Assembly (NCBI GenBank): GCA_028285495.1
Contig: JANQPB010000004.1
Location: forward strand, 28,755 to 92,754
Length of the DNA stretch: 64,000 nucleotides
Direction of reading: 5' to 3'
DNA from: Acidimicrobiales bacterium
Lineage (GTDB): Bacteria > Actinomycetota > Acidimicrobiia > Acidimicrobiales > SZUA-35
This document shows, piece by piece, positions 16,696-25,131 of this stretch. The stretch's first letter is position 1, and each line of letters starts with the position of its first letter. The notes beneath the pieces were generated by a model, which was not told the DNA's origin, did not search any database, and worked only from the letters and a program-made list of their open reading frames with translations. The position numbers and the translations under genes are program-made.

Positions 16696-18920
16696 CAGAA
16701 GCTGCCCTCCTGGGCCCGGTCGATGCCCTTGGTCAGGATCAGGTCCTCGTGCAGCTCCATCCAGATGTCGTGGTAGCTGTCGCACATCACGCCGGTGAGG
16801 CCCTTCGGGTCGCCGGCCTCGACTCGGGCCCTGGCCGAACCGAGGCGCACGCCGTAGCCCGCCATCCAGGGAACGAGGGCCCCGACGGCGGCCACGACCG
16901 GCTGAGCCCGGTCGTCGAGCTCGCCGAGCCTGGCCACGATGGCGGCGTCGTAGTCGGCGTCGGCGTGATCGTTCGGCTCGCCGTCGCGGAGCTGCCAGTC
17001 GGTGCACAGCTGCTTGAAGGCGTCGTTGATGGCGAGGAACTCGTCGTAGGGGATGGCGTCGAGGTCGAGGCCGTCGATCGCCGCGGCCAGCTCGGGGCCG
17101 TGGCCCTCCCGGCCCTCGGCGCTGAGCAACCACATCGATCGTGGCTCCATGAAGGTGGCGTGGCCCCGCTCGACCAGCCCGTCGAGCTCCGGTCGGATCC
17201 GATCCGGGCTGACGCCGGCGAGGGCGGCCACCGCCTCGGCCCCGGCCATGCCCTTGATCCGCAGGGCGTGCAGGGCCCGGAAGGCGAGGTCGTCTGGCGT
17301 GGAGGCGCCGGTGCCGGCCCCGGCCTCGGTCCGGGCCGCTCCGGCCGGGTCATCGCTCCCCGGCCCGGCCGAGTCCTCGGGGTGCAGGTCGAGCTCGGTC
17401 GCCCAGCTGCGGATCGTGGTCACCTCCGGGGCCTCGGTGCCGGCCGTTGCCGCCCGGCCGATGAGCAGCCTCCCGGCATGGCCGTCGACCGTCACGACGG
17501 TGCCGGCCTCCAGGTGCCCGGCCGGCGTCTCGACGCCGGTGGCGTCGACCTCGGCCTCCGCTGCGCCGACGACGGCGGGGATCCCCCACTCCCTGGCAAC
17601 CAGGGCGGCGTGGCTGACGAGGCCGCCGAGCGTGGTGAAGAGACCCTTGGCCACGGCCATGCCGTGCACGTCGGCCGGGGACGTCTCCCGCCTGGCCAGG
17701 ACGACGTCGATCCCCTGATCGCTCAGCTCGACCGCCCGGTCGGGGTCGAGCACCAGGACCCCGCTCCCCCGCCCAGGCGATGCCGCCAAGCCGGTGGCCG
17801 CCACCGGCAGGGTCTCGGCGTCGGACTCGTCGGCGATCGTCGGTGGGTCGTCGAGGTAGCGGCGGCAGCGCTCGACGGCCTCGGCGTGGTCGACGGGGAA
17901 CGCCGGGTCCTCGGCCATGTCGATGGCGACCCGGAAGGCCGCGAGCGGGCTGCGCTTGCCCCGCCTGGCCTGCAGCAGCCACAGCCGCCCCCGCTCGACG
18001 GTGAACTCGATGTCGACCATGTCGCGGTAGCGCCGCTCGAGCAGCTCGGCGATCCGATCGAGCTCGGCGGCGATGTCGGGCCAGCGCCGGCCGAGAGCAT
18101 CGAGGGTCTCGGTGAGTCTGGTGCCGGCGACGACGTCCTCGCCCTGGGCCCGGAGCAGGAAGTCGCCCATCAGGCCCGGCTCGCCGCTGGTCGGGTTGCG
18201 GGTGAACGCCACGCCGGTGCCCGAGCGGTCGCCGAGGTTGCCGAAGACCATGGCCTGGACCGTTGCGGCCGTGCCGATCTCGTGGTCGATCCCCTCGACC
18301 TCGCGGTAGCGGATGGCCCGCGGTGCGTTCCAGCTCTCGAACACGACCCGGACGGCCTGGGCGATCTGGGTCCGTGGATCGGTCGGCACGTCGAAGCCCT
18401 CGGCCCGCAGGGCCCCGGCCACCTCGTCCGGCGTCCCCGTGCCCGCCGCCGTGGCCAGGATCTCGCGGGGCGCACCGAGCACGATCTCGGCGTAGCCGAG
18501 CAGGGCCCGGCGGCGGGTGTCGGCGGCGAAAGCCGGATCGCCGGTGAGGGCGGCCATGGCGTGCTCGACGGTCGGGTTCATGCCCAGGTTGAGGACGGTG
18601 TCCATCATCCCCGGCATCGAGACCTGGGCCCCCGATCGCACACTGACCAGCAGAGGCGCCGTCGGTGATCCGAGGGACTTGCCGGTCGCGGCCTCGAGGG
18701 CGGTCAGCTCGGTGGCGATCGCCCGGTCGAAGTCGTCGGCCCAGCCCCCGGCGAGGAAGGAGCGGCAGGCCTCGGTGGTGATGGTGAAGCCGGGCGGGAC
18801 CGGGAGCTCGAGGGCGGTCATCTCGGCCAGGCCGGCGCCCTTCCCGCCGAGGGCGGCGATCGGGTCGTCCAGGTCGGACCGATCGGCGTCGAACGCATAG
18901 GTCAGCCGCGTGGCGTTCAC
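16695..18920 (-). CDS. Pyruvate phosphate dikinase-like protein with altered C-terminus
   Basis: The N-terminal 330 residues are a PPDK/PEP-synthase nucleotide-binding domain (GGKGAGLAEMTALELPVPPG; SVRSGAQVSMPGMMDTVLNL; FTRNPTSGEPGLMGDFL; VDIEFTVERGRLWLLQAR). The phosphohistidine domain follows, with GGLVSHAALVAREWGIPAVVG and catalytic His437. After about residue 500 the PEP/pyruvate TIM barrel of full-length PPDK (about 880 residues, with a GxCGE Cys motif) is missing. In its place are some 200 helical residues, including a winged-helix-like stretch near AVAALAGVSPDRIRPELDG. It keeps the swivelling phosphotransfer parts but not the pyruvate site, so another acceptor is likely. GTG start with GGGGAG upstream; overlaps ggt by one base. 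Confidence 0.8.
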   Translation of the reverse strand: MNATRLTYAFDADRSDLDDPIAALGGKGAGLAEMTALELPVPPGFTITTEACRSFLAGGWADDFDRAIATELTALEAATGKSLGSPTAPLLVSVRSGAQVSMPGMMDTVLNLGMNPTVEHAMAALTGDPAFAADTRRRALLGYAEIVLGAPREILATAAGTGTPDEVAGALRAEGFDVPTDPRTQIAQAVRVVFESWNAPRAIRYREVEGIDHEIGTAATVQAMVFGNLGDRSGTGVAFTRNPTSGEPGLMGDFLLRAQGEDVVAGTRLTETLDALGRRWPDIAAELDRIAELLERRYRDMVDIEFTVERGRLWLLQARRGKRSPLAAFRVAIDMAEDPAFPVDHAEAVERCRRYLDDPPTIADESDAETLPVAATGLAASPGRGSGVLVLDPDRAVELSDQGIDVVLARRETSPADVHGMAVAKGLFTTLGGLVSHAALVAREWGIPAVVGAAEAEVDATGVETPAGHLEAGTVVTVDGHAGRLLIGRAATAGTEAPEVTTIRSWATELDLHPEDSAGPGSDDPAGAARTEAGAGTGASTPDDLAFRALHALRIKGMAGAEAVAALAGVSPDRIRPELDGLVERGHATFMEPRSMWLLSAEGREGHGPELAAAIDGLDLDAIPYDEFLAINDAFKQLCTDWQLRDGEPNDHADADYDAAIVARLGELDDRAQPVVAAVGALVPWMAGYGVRLGSARARVEAGDPKGLTGVMCDSYHDIWMELHEDLILTKGIDRAQEGSF

Positions 18921-19038
18921 CTCGTCATCTCCCCTGGGTCTTCCCCCGACTCGTCGACCGGCCGCCGGTCGACCGGTCCCCTCCGCTGTGGGGACCCAGT
19001 ATCGGGCACGGCGTCGACCGCCGCACAGTTTGGCGGCG

Positions 19039-19059
19039 GGGGCGGCCCGCGGCCGCCCC
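19039..19059 (-). terminator. Strong hairpin after the ion-channel gene
   Basis: GGGGCGGCC (19039-19047) and GGCCGCCCC (19051-19059) form a 9-base-pair stem with a 3-base loop, 4 bases beyond the stop of the pentapeptide-repeat channel gene. There is no T-tract. Position supports a terminator or processing hairpin. Confidence 0.5.
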
Positions 19060-19062
19060 GTG

Positions 19063-20148
19063 CTACCCCGCCCGCCTCGCCATCTTGTCCGACAGGATGC
19101 TCATCATCCCGCCGAGGCTGAGGTAGCCCAGGATCACCTCCGACATCACCAGGACCTCGCCGAGGGCCGACGTCGGCGTCACGTCGCCGAAGCCGAGGGT
19201 GGTGAAGGTCACGATGCTGAAGTAGACGGGCGAGAGCGGTCCGTCGTGACCGCCCCACTCGATGTCGACGAGGTTGTAGAGGGCGGCGTAGCTGAGGGCG
19301 ATCAGGGTCGACCACAGGGTCCAGCGCAACAGCGAACGCCCGCAGTCGGAGGTCGCCCACCAGAGGTGGTAGAGGACCTCGTGCCAGCGCGACTGGGACC
19401 GGAACTCGTGGATGTAGTTGACGTCCTGGATGTGGCGACGCACGTTCCAGGCGCCGGTGAAGTCGGCGTCGGTGATGTCGGCGGCGATCCAGTCGCTCTC
19501 GCCGTAGTTGGCGACGTGTCGGAGGCGGGCGCCGCGCAGGTCGGCGTCCCGGAACGAGGCACCGGCGACGTCGGCGCCGGCGAGGTCGGCCCCGCTCATC
19601 CGACAGGCGGAGAAGTCGGTGCCGACCAGGACGGTGTCGACGAGGCTGGCCCCGATCAGCTCGGCCGCCCGGAACTCGGCCTGGGAGAGGTCGGCGCCGT
19701 TGAAGCTGGCGCCGTCGCAGCGAGCCCCGAAGAACACGGCCTCGGCGGCGGTCGCCTCCAGCAGGGCGGCGTTGGTCATGTTGGTGTTGGCCAGATCGGC
19801 CCCGGACAGCTCGGCCCCGAGCAGCTCGGCCCCCGACAGGTCGACGTCGCGCAACTGGGCGCCGGTCAGATCGGTCCGGACCAGCCTGGCGCCGGTGAGC
19901 GTGCAACTGATGAGCTCGGCGTACGACAGGTCGGCGCCGCTCAGGTCGAGACCGGACAGGTCGATGCCCTCGAGGGCTGCGCCAGCGAGCTGCAGGGGCT
20001 CGTCTGCGGCCGGGAACCGCTCACCGTCGTCGCGCCGGGCCATCAGCTCGGCCAGTTCCGGTGGCGGGGTGATGCCAAGGCCGGCGCCGGGATCACCGAT
20101 GGCACCGGCCGGCGACCCACCCCACGCTGCGATCGGCGACGAGTCCAT
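19063..20148 (-). CDS. Pentapeptide-repeat protein fused to a 2-TM ion channel
   Basis: The 361-residue protein starts at ATG 20148; an earlier in-frame start would overlap the next gene. Residues about 60-215 are pentapeptide repeats of the A(D/N)LxX type (DLSGADLSYAELI, LSGAELLGAELSGADL, GADLAGADVAG), predicted to form a square beta-helix. Then come a linker and a two-helix pore module: helix 1 RWTLWSTLIALSYAALYNLV, pore helix and filter FTTLGFGDVTP (about residues 315-325), helix 2 LGEVLVMSEVILGYLSLGG. The filter TLGFGD is K+-channel-like. Cytosolic repeat domains on such pores may sense a ligand or tether a partner (inference). The gene has a strong hairpin after its stop. Confidence 0.85.
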   Translation of the reverse strand: MDSSPIAAWGGSPAGAIGDPGAGLGITPPPELAELMARRDDGERFPAADEPLQLAGAALEGIDLSGLDLSGADLSYAELISCTLTGARLVRTDLTGAQLRDVDLSGAELLGAELSGADLANTNMTNAALLEATAAEAVFFGARCDGASFNGADLSQAEFRAAELIGASLVDTVLVGTDFSACRMSGADLAGADVAGASFRDADLRGARLRHVANYGESDWIAADITDADFTGAWNVRRHIQDVNYIHEFRSQSRWHEVLYHLWWATSDCGRSLLRWTLWSTLIALSYAALYNLVDIEWGGHDGPLSPVYFSIVTFTTLGFGDVTPTSALGEVLVMSEVILGYLSLGGMMSILSDKMARRAG

Positions 20149-20252
20149 GGGCCTCCGATCGGCCGTCGAGGGCCAACGTTGAACACTCGGAGCGACGTCC
20201 GGGTCGGCGGGCACGCCTGGCGCCACGCCGGCCCCGGTCGAGCGCCCGCTGG

Positions 20253-21500
20253 TCAGTAGGCGTACTGATCGACTCGGCTCTGAGCCTGGGTCAGACCCTT
20301 GCCCCGCAGCACCGTCGGGTCGAGCCACCGGTCGATGGCCTCGGGCACCCAGTCGACGGCCAGGCGATCGGCGTGCTCGACCACGGCCGCCCGGTCGAGC
20401 CAGCTGGCGTCACGGTACGGCACCGGGAAGCCCTGCCCGGTGAGGGTGTAGGCGTAGACCCGGCAGAGGTGATCACCCTCCGGGAAGTCGCCGACGTAGG
20501 ACACCCACGGCAGCTCGATGGCAACCCGATCCCGGACCGAGGCGGCGAGCGAGGCGATGTAGTTGCCGACGTCCCAGTCGGGGATGGCCCGCTCGACCAC
20601 GGCCGGTCCACCGGGGAGGGTGGCGGGGGTCGACTCGTCGCCTTCGCCATCGACGACGAGGAACTCGTGGTCGTCCGGCCCCCGCATGAGGAGCAGCCGG
20701 GTGGTGGCGACCGGGCGGTCGCTGTGCACCGCCAACAGCTCACGATTCGCCGGGGCGAGGGCCGCATGGACGTCGTCGTCGAACAGGAAGTAGCCGGTGG
20801 CCGGTGGCGCATCGGCGGCGGCGTACTTGTTGAAGGCCCCGATGCGGTGGCGGTCGGACCGGTTGCCGTCGGCCCGGTGCCAGAGATGCATGTTCATCAC
20901 CAGCAGGTCGCCCCGCCGCAGATCGGGGTCGACGTAGTCGTCCTCGGCCGGTCGCACCGGCGGGGCCACGCACTGCGGTCGCTCGGGACCGTCGGTCACC
21001 CGTTCGAGGTGATGGGAGCCGGGGGCGACGAGGAGGCGGCCGGCCTCGGCGTCGAAGTCGCAGAACGGCACGATCGTGAACAGCCAGTCCATCGACGAGC
21101 CGACGGGCCGCCACCGCTTGTAGTCGTTGTGGGACGGGATGCCGGCGCCGCCCGGTGTCCGGTCGTAGAGCACGAAGGCCGTCAGCCGGGGCGGGGCTCC
21201 GAGGGCGGCGGCCGCGGCCGCCGTGATCGTCGGGTGCTGGGCCAGATCCGCGAGGTCGGGGTCCTTGGCCGCGTTCAGGGCCAGGGTGTAGCGGCCGGGC
21301 TCGGGCCAGGTCGGGGCCGCCGGGTCGAGCGTGCCGTCGAGCGGCGGGTTGCGGGCCAGCGCCTCCTCCCACCGGACGATGTCGGCGTCGTCGATCGCAC
21401 CCCGGAGCACCAGGAAGCCGTCCCGCCGGTAGTCGGCGAGCTGCGACTCGGTCAGCGGCGACGGGATCGGTGGCGGCTCGGTCGGTGGGGAGGTCGCCAT
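20253..21500 (-). CDS. Phytanoyl-CoA dioxygenase family protein with extra C-terminal region
   Basis: Fe(II)/2-oxoglutarate-dependent oxygenase of the PhyH family. The ATG at 21500 gives 414 residues. The N-terminal 270 residues carry the double-stranded beta-helix: LADYRRDGFLVLRGAID, metal-binding HxD in IPSHNDYKRW (near residue 124), and the distal His/Arg region NMHLWHRADGNRSDRHR. Beyond about residue 280, roughly 130 residues are not PhyH; part of this (TTRLLLMRGPDDHEFLVVDG, then LPGG) recalls the beginning of a Nudix fold, but the REUxEE catalytic box is absent. It begins 16 bases after the amidohydrolase stop, so the two form an operon. The substrate is unknown. Confidence 0.8.
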   Translation of the reverse strand: MATSPPTEPPPIPSPLTESQLADYRRDGFLVLRGAIDDADIVRWEEALARNPPLDGTLDPAAPTWPEPGRYTLALNAAKDPDLADLAQHPTITAAAAAALGAPPRLTAFVLYDRTPGGAGIPSHNDYKRWRPVGSSMDWLFTIVPFCDFDAEAGRLLVAPGSHHLERVTDGPERPQCVAPPVRPAEDDYVDPDLRRGDLLVMNMHLWHRADGNRSDRHRIGAFNKYAAADAPPATGYFLFDDDVHAALAPANRELLAVHSDRPVATTRLLLMRGPDDHEFLVVDGEGDESTPATLPGGPAVVERAIPDWDVGNYIASLAASVRDRVAIELPWVSYVGDFPEGDHLCRVYAYTLTGQGFPVPYRDASWLDRAAVVEHADRLAVDWVPEAIDRWLDPTVLRGKGLTQAQSRVDQYAY

Positions 21501-21516
21501 GCCGGGGCCAGACCGA

Positions 21517-22695
21517 TCACGCAGCGGGGAAGACGTCGTTGAGCCGGTACAGCTCGATGGCGTTGCCGCCGAGGATGGCGGCAACGTCGTCGGGTGGCAG
21601 CGCCGCCGTCTGCTCGGCCAGCATGTGCTGGGAGTAGGGCCAGGTCGAGTCGCTGTGGGGGAAGTCGTTGGCCCACATCAGCTGCTTGGCCTCGATCAGG
21701 CCGGCCTCGGCCATGCGGAAGGCCGACCAGTCGTCCTGGAAGGTCAGCTTCACGTGGTCGGTCATGTACTCGCTCGGCTTGCGCTGCAGCTCGGGCCCTC
21801 CCCCGCCGAGCCAGGTCCGGTGCCGATTGTAGGCGTGGTCCATCCGGTAGGCGAAGTGCGGGGCCCAGCCGGCGTCGGCCTCGACGCAGACGATCCGGAG
21901 GTCGGGCCGACGATCGAAGACGCCTCCGAACACGAAGGTGCCGATCAGGTCCTGGTTGCCGCGGATGATCGACATGAACGTGTTCAGCTTCGGGCCACGG
22001 GGCCGGTAGTCACGCCCGGTGAGGATGTGGAACGACAGCACCAGGCCAAGCTCGTCGGCCGCGGCGTAGAAGTCGTCCCAGGACGGGTCGTCGTAGTCGG
22101 GTCCGTCGTCGTAGGCCGGGCCCGGGGTACCGGGCAACATGACCCCACGCAGACCGGCGGCGGCGATCGCCTCCAGGTCCGCGATGCCCTCGTCCTGGGT
22201 GCGGAGCGCCGACTGCCCGAGGCCGAAGAGCCGTTCGGGGGCGACGGCGCAGTACTCGGCGATCCACCGGTTGTAGCCGTCGAAGAGCGCCTTCTTCAGG
22301 TCGAGGTCGTCGTGGTTGCAGAGCAGCATCCCGACCGACGGGTAGATGACCTCGCCATCGAGCCCGTCCCGGCGCTGGGCCTCGACCCTGGCCTCGGCGT
22401 CCCAACCGGCCCGGTGGAGGCCGTCGAACGGCGTGCCCTTCATCGCCAGCTTGCTCGACTGCCGGCCGGCCGCCGAGTGCAGGCCCATGTGGATCTTGGC
22501 CCGCATCCCCGGCACGTGGAACGTCGCTCCGTCCGGCGGCTCGTCGACGAGGTACGGCGCCCGGTCGCGATAGGCCGGGTCGACGTGGTCGACATAGGTC
22601 CACCCGGGTTCGGTGATGTGGGAGTCGGCCGAGATGATCGGGGTGTCGATCACCCGTGGCGCGCTCTCCACGTGGTCGTCGGTGGCCAGGGCCAT
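21517..22695 (-). CDS. Amidohydrolase family 2 protein (metal-dependent TIM barrel)
   Basis: The 392-residue protein belongs to the amidohydrolase-2/ACMSD-like group of hydrolases and decarboxylases. The DxH metal motif is in IISADSHITEPGWTYVDH near the N-terminus. Other landmarks are GEVIYPSVGMLLCN, ADLEAIAAAGLRGVMLPG, LSFHILTGRD, and the C-terminal metal Asp in LMWANDFPHSDSTWPYS. The start ATG at 22695 is set by AAGGGGGA upstream; the reading frame continues further but is not protein-like. Upstream is a 224-base divergent gap shared with the second CoA-transferase gene. It is the first gene of an operon with the PhyH protein, and probably acts on a cyclic or aromatic acid (inference). Confidence 0.9.
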   Translation of the reverse strand: MALATDDHVESAPRVIDTPIISADSHITEPGWTYVDHVDPAYRDRAPYLVDEPPDGATFHVPGMRAKIHMGLHSAAGRQSSKLAMKGTPFDGLHRAGWDAEARVEAQRRDGLDGEVIYPSVGMLLCNHDDLDLKKALFDGYNRWIAEYCAVAPERLFGLGQSALRTQDEGIADLEAIAAAGLRGVMLPGTPGPAYDDGPDYDDPSWDDFYAAADELGLVLSFHILTGRDYRPRGPKLNTFMSIIRGNQDLIGTFVFGGVFDRRPDLRIVCVEADAGWAPHFAYRMDHAYNRHRTWLGGGGPELQRKPSEYMTDHVKLTFQDDWSAFRMAEAGLIEAKQLMWANDFPHSDSTWPYSQHMLAEQTAALPPDDVAAILGGNAIELYRLNDVFPAA

Positions 22696-22800
22696 GGCGG
22701 TTCCCCCTTGGACTCGCCTCACGTGATGGCGGCTCGAGCGGCGTGTCGCCGGCTCTCCCCCGATCGCGACCTTACCTGGGGCCCGATGACGGGAAAATTC

Positions 22801-22826
22801 GACGACCGGCGCACGACGCGGTCGTC
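22801..22826. promoter_or_regulatory. Inverted repeat in a divergent gap
   Basis: GACGACCG (22801-22808) and CGGTCGTC (22819-22826) are exact inverted copies separated by 10 bases, between the divergent amidohydrolase and CoA-transferase genes. An unusual AAAATTC lies just before it. It could be an operator for both directions, with no direct evidence. Confidence 0.3.
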
Positions 22827-22919
22827 CGGCCCCAGCCGCGCCCGCTGCGACCTTGCGGCCGGCCGCCCCCGGGCGCGACGCTCTGGCTCCGTGCGACGGG
22901 CGGACAGGGGGACGACGAC

Positions 22920-24125
22920 GTGGACAACGAGAGCGACGGCGAGGCTCCACTCGCCGGGATCCGGGTCGTCGAGCTGTCGATGTACGTGCAGGGGCCGGTG
23001 GCCGGCCTGACACTGGCCGCCCTCGGGGCCGACGTCGTCAAGATCGAGCGGGTCGACCACGCCGACCAGATGCGCACCTTCCGCAGCGTGTTCGGCGTCG
23101 AGTTCGACGATCGCGGTCGGGAGTGGCTCTTCGCCTCGCTCAACCGCAACAAGCGGGCGGTGTCGATCGACATCGCCTCCGAGGCCGGGCGACCGGTCTT
23201 CCACCGGATGATCGAGCGGGCCGATGCCTTCGTCACCAACATGCGGACCGACGGGCTGGCCCGCCTCGGGGCCGACCCCGATGCCCTGTTCGGGGTCAAC
23301 CCGCAGCTGATCTACTGCCGGGGCGCCGGCTTCGGCCTGCGGGGCCCGCTGGCCGACGACCCCTGCCAGGACACGGTCGGCATGGCCTTCGGCGGGTTCA
23401 TGGACACGACCTCACCGGACGGGACCCCCAACTACCCGCCCGGCTCGATGAGCGACATCCTCACCGGGACCAACATGGCCTCGGCGGTGATGGCCGGGCT
23501 GCTCAAGCGGGCCAGGACCGGGAGGGGCTGCGTGGTCGGCACCTCGCAGACCCAGTCGCTGCTGTGGCTCCAGTCCCAGGTGGTCGGTCTCGCCGCCAGT
23601 CTCGGCACCCGCATGGAGCGGTTCCGGCCCGAGTCGACGACCAACCCGCTGTTCACCACCTACCCGACGGCCGACGGCTGGATCGCCGTCGCCGCGCTCC
23701 GCCGCAACCAGTGGCCCGACATCGCCAGGGCCGTCGGGCTGGAGCACCTGCTCGACGATCCCCGCTTCGAGGATCTGTTCACGGTGATCGACCATCGCGA
23801 CGACTTCCGGCCCCTGTTCGCCGCCCACCTCGCCGGCGGCACGACCGCCCACTGGTGGGAGCGGCTGCGCAAGGCCGACATCTGGGTCGCACCGGTCCAT
23901 GCCGTCGACCAGCTCGCCGACGACGACCACATCCGATCGAACGACTACCTGGTCGACTTCGACGACGGGTTCACCGGACCGCCGGCACCGTTCGAGGTCG
24001 ACGACTGGCGAGGGGCTCGGGGCCGGGCCGGCGACTTCGGCGAGCACACCGACGAGGTCCTCGGCGAGCTCGGGTTCGACGACGACGAGATCCTGTCGCT
24101 CAAGGCCTCGGGGGCGGTGTGGTGA
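22920..24125 (+). CDS. Class III (CaiB/BaiF) CoA-transferase, second copy
   Basis: A 401-residue CoA-transferase. GTG 22920 is chosen because a run of five G lies at ribosome-site distance and the family start (GIRVVELSMYVQGPVAG) follows directly. Other marks are LAALGADVVKIERVDHADQ, LNRNKRAVSIDIASEAGR, and catalytic Asp in GSMSDILTGTN (D179). The active-site neighbourhood has NYPPGSMSD, which differs from the first copy (RAGVAISD), so the two probably use different acids. It overlaps the next gene by four bases (GTGA), so it is translationally coupled to a luciferase-like oxidoreductase. Confidence 0.92.
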   Translation: MDNESDGEAPLAGIRVVELSMYVQGPVAGLTLAALGADVVKIERVDHADQMRTFRSVFGVEFDDRGREWLFASLNRNKRAVSIDIASEAGRPVFHRMIERADAFVTNMRTDGLARLGADPDALFGVNPQLIYCRGAGFGLRGPLADDPCQDTVGMAFGGFMDTTSPDGTPNYPPGSMSDILTGTNMASAVMAGLLKRARTGRGCVVGTSQTQSLLWLQSQVVGLAASLGTRMERFRPESTTNPLFTTYPTADGWIAVAALRRNQWPDIARAVGLEHLLDDPRFEDLFTVIDHRDDFRPLFAAHLAGGTTAHWWERLRKADIWVAPVHAVDQLADDDHIRSNDYLVDFDDGFTGPPAPFEVDDWRGARGRAGDFGEHTDEVLGELGFDDDEILSLKASGAVW

Positions 24126-25057
24126 GCGGATCGGGTCTGCGGGTCGGCTTCTCGACGCCGCCCGATTTCTGGTCGCTGTCGGCCGACGCCAGGCGCGCCC
24201 GGCTGGCCGCGGCCGCCGACGCCGGGTTCGACCACGTGTTCTGCGCCGACCATGTCAGCTTCCACGGCGGCCACGGGGCCGACGGGCTGATCCACCTGGC
24301 GTCGATGGCGGCGACCGAGCCCCGACTGGCCGTCGAGGTCGGGGTCTTCCTGCTCGCCCTCCGCCACCCGATGGTGGCGGCCCGCCAGATCGCCAGCCTG
24401 GCCGAGACCGCCCCCGGCCGGGTGACGATCGGGGTCGGGGTCGGGGGCGAGGACCGCCACGAGATCGAGGTCTGCGAGATCGACCCGGCCACCCGGGGGC
24501 GGCGGACCGACGTGGCCATCGACCTGGTGCGGCGCCTGCTGGCCGGCGAGACCGTCGACGGCGACGGCGAGTTCTACCACTTCACCGCTGGCAGGATCCG
24601 ACCATGCCCCGACCCCCCGGTGCCCCTCGTCGTCGGCGGTCGATCGAACGCCGCGGTGCGTCGGGCCGGTCGGCTCGGCGACGGCTGGCTCGGCACGTGG
24701 TGCTCGCCTCGCCGCTTCGCCGAGGCCGTCGCCATGGCCGAGCGGGAGGCCGGGGCCGCCGGCCGAACCGGCGTGGCCTGGCGTCACGGCCTGCAGCTGT
24801 GGGTCGGGGTCGGCGACGACCCCGACGACGGGCGCCGTCACGTCGGGCCGGCGATGGAGTCGTTCTACCGGATCCCCTTCGAGGCCTTCGCCCGGTACAC
24901 GCCGTCCGGCACGGCGGCGCAGATCGCCGAGCAGCTCCAGCCCTACGTCGACGCCGGCGCCCGGGTGCTGAACCTGACCCCGATCGGCACCGACCCCGAC
25001 GCTGCGCTCGAGGCTGCGGCGGCCATCCGGGGCGAGCTGACGCTGCCGCCCGGCTGA
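24122..25057 (+). CDS. LLM-class flavin-dependent oxidoreductase
   Basis: TIM-barrel luciferase-family oxidoreductase of 311 residues, probably using FMN or F420. The GTG start overlaps the CoA-transferase stop. Family marks: GFSTPPDFWSLS at the N-terminus, AADAGFDHVFCADHVSF, VEVGVFLLALRHPMVAARQ, ETAPGRVTIGVGVGGEDRHE, and VPLVVGGRSNAAVRRAGRLG followed by DGWLGTW. Clearly a different subfamily from the member at 6.8 kb. Coupling to a CoA-transferase suggests oxidation of a CoA-linked or terpenoid-like acid (inference). Confidence 0.9.
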   Translation: MSGSGLRVGFSTPPDFWSLSADARRARLAAAADAGFDHVFCADHVSFHGGHGADGLIHLASMAATEPRLAVEVGVFLLALRHPMVAARQIASLAETAPGRVTIGVGVGGEDRHEIEVCEIDPATRGRRTDVAIDLVRRLLAGETVDGDGEFYHFTAGRIRPCPDPPVPLVVGGRSNAAVRRAGRLGDGWLGTWCSPRRFAEAVAMAEREAGAAGRTGVAWRHGLQLWVGVGDDPDDGRRHVGPAMESFYRIPFEAFARYTPSGTAAQIAEQLQPYVDAGARVLNLTPIGTDPDAALEAAAAIRGELTLPPG

Positions 25058-25131
25058 GGGCCGGGCTCGCCGACGGCGCCGGCGCCAACTACGGTCCCGC
25101 TCGGGGAGTCGGACGAGCAGGGGGTACACAC

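Noticed and set aside
15004..17133. Longer version of the gamma-glutamyltransferase starting at 17133
   Set aside because: The added residues are antisense-like and lie within the PPDK-like gene; ATG 16695 overlaps the upstream stop neatly.
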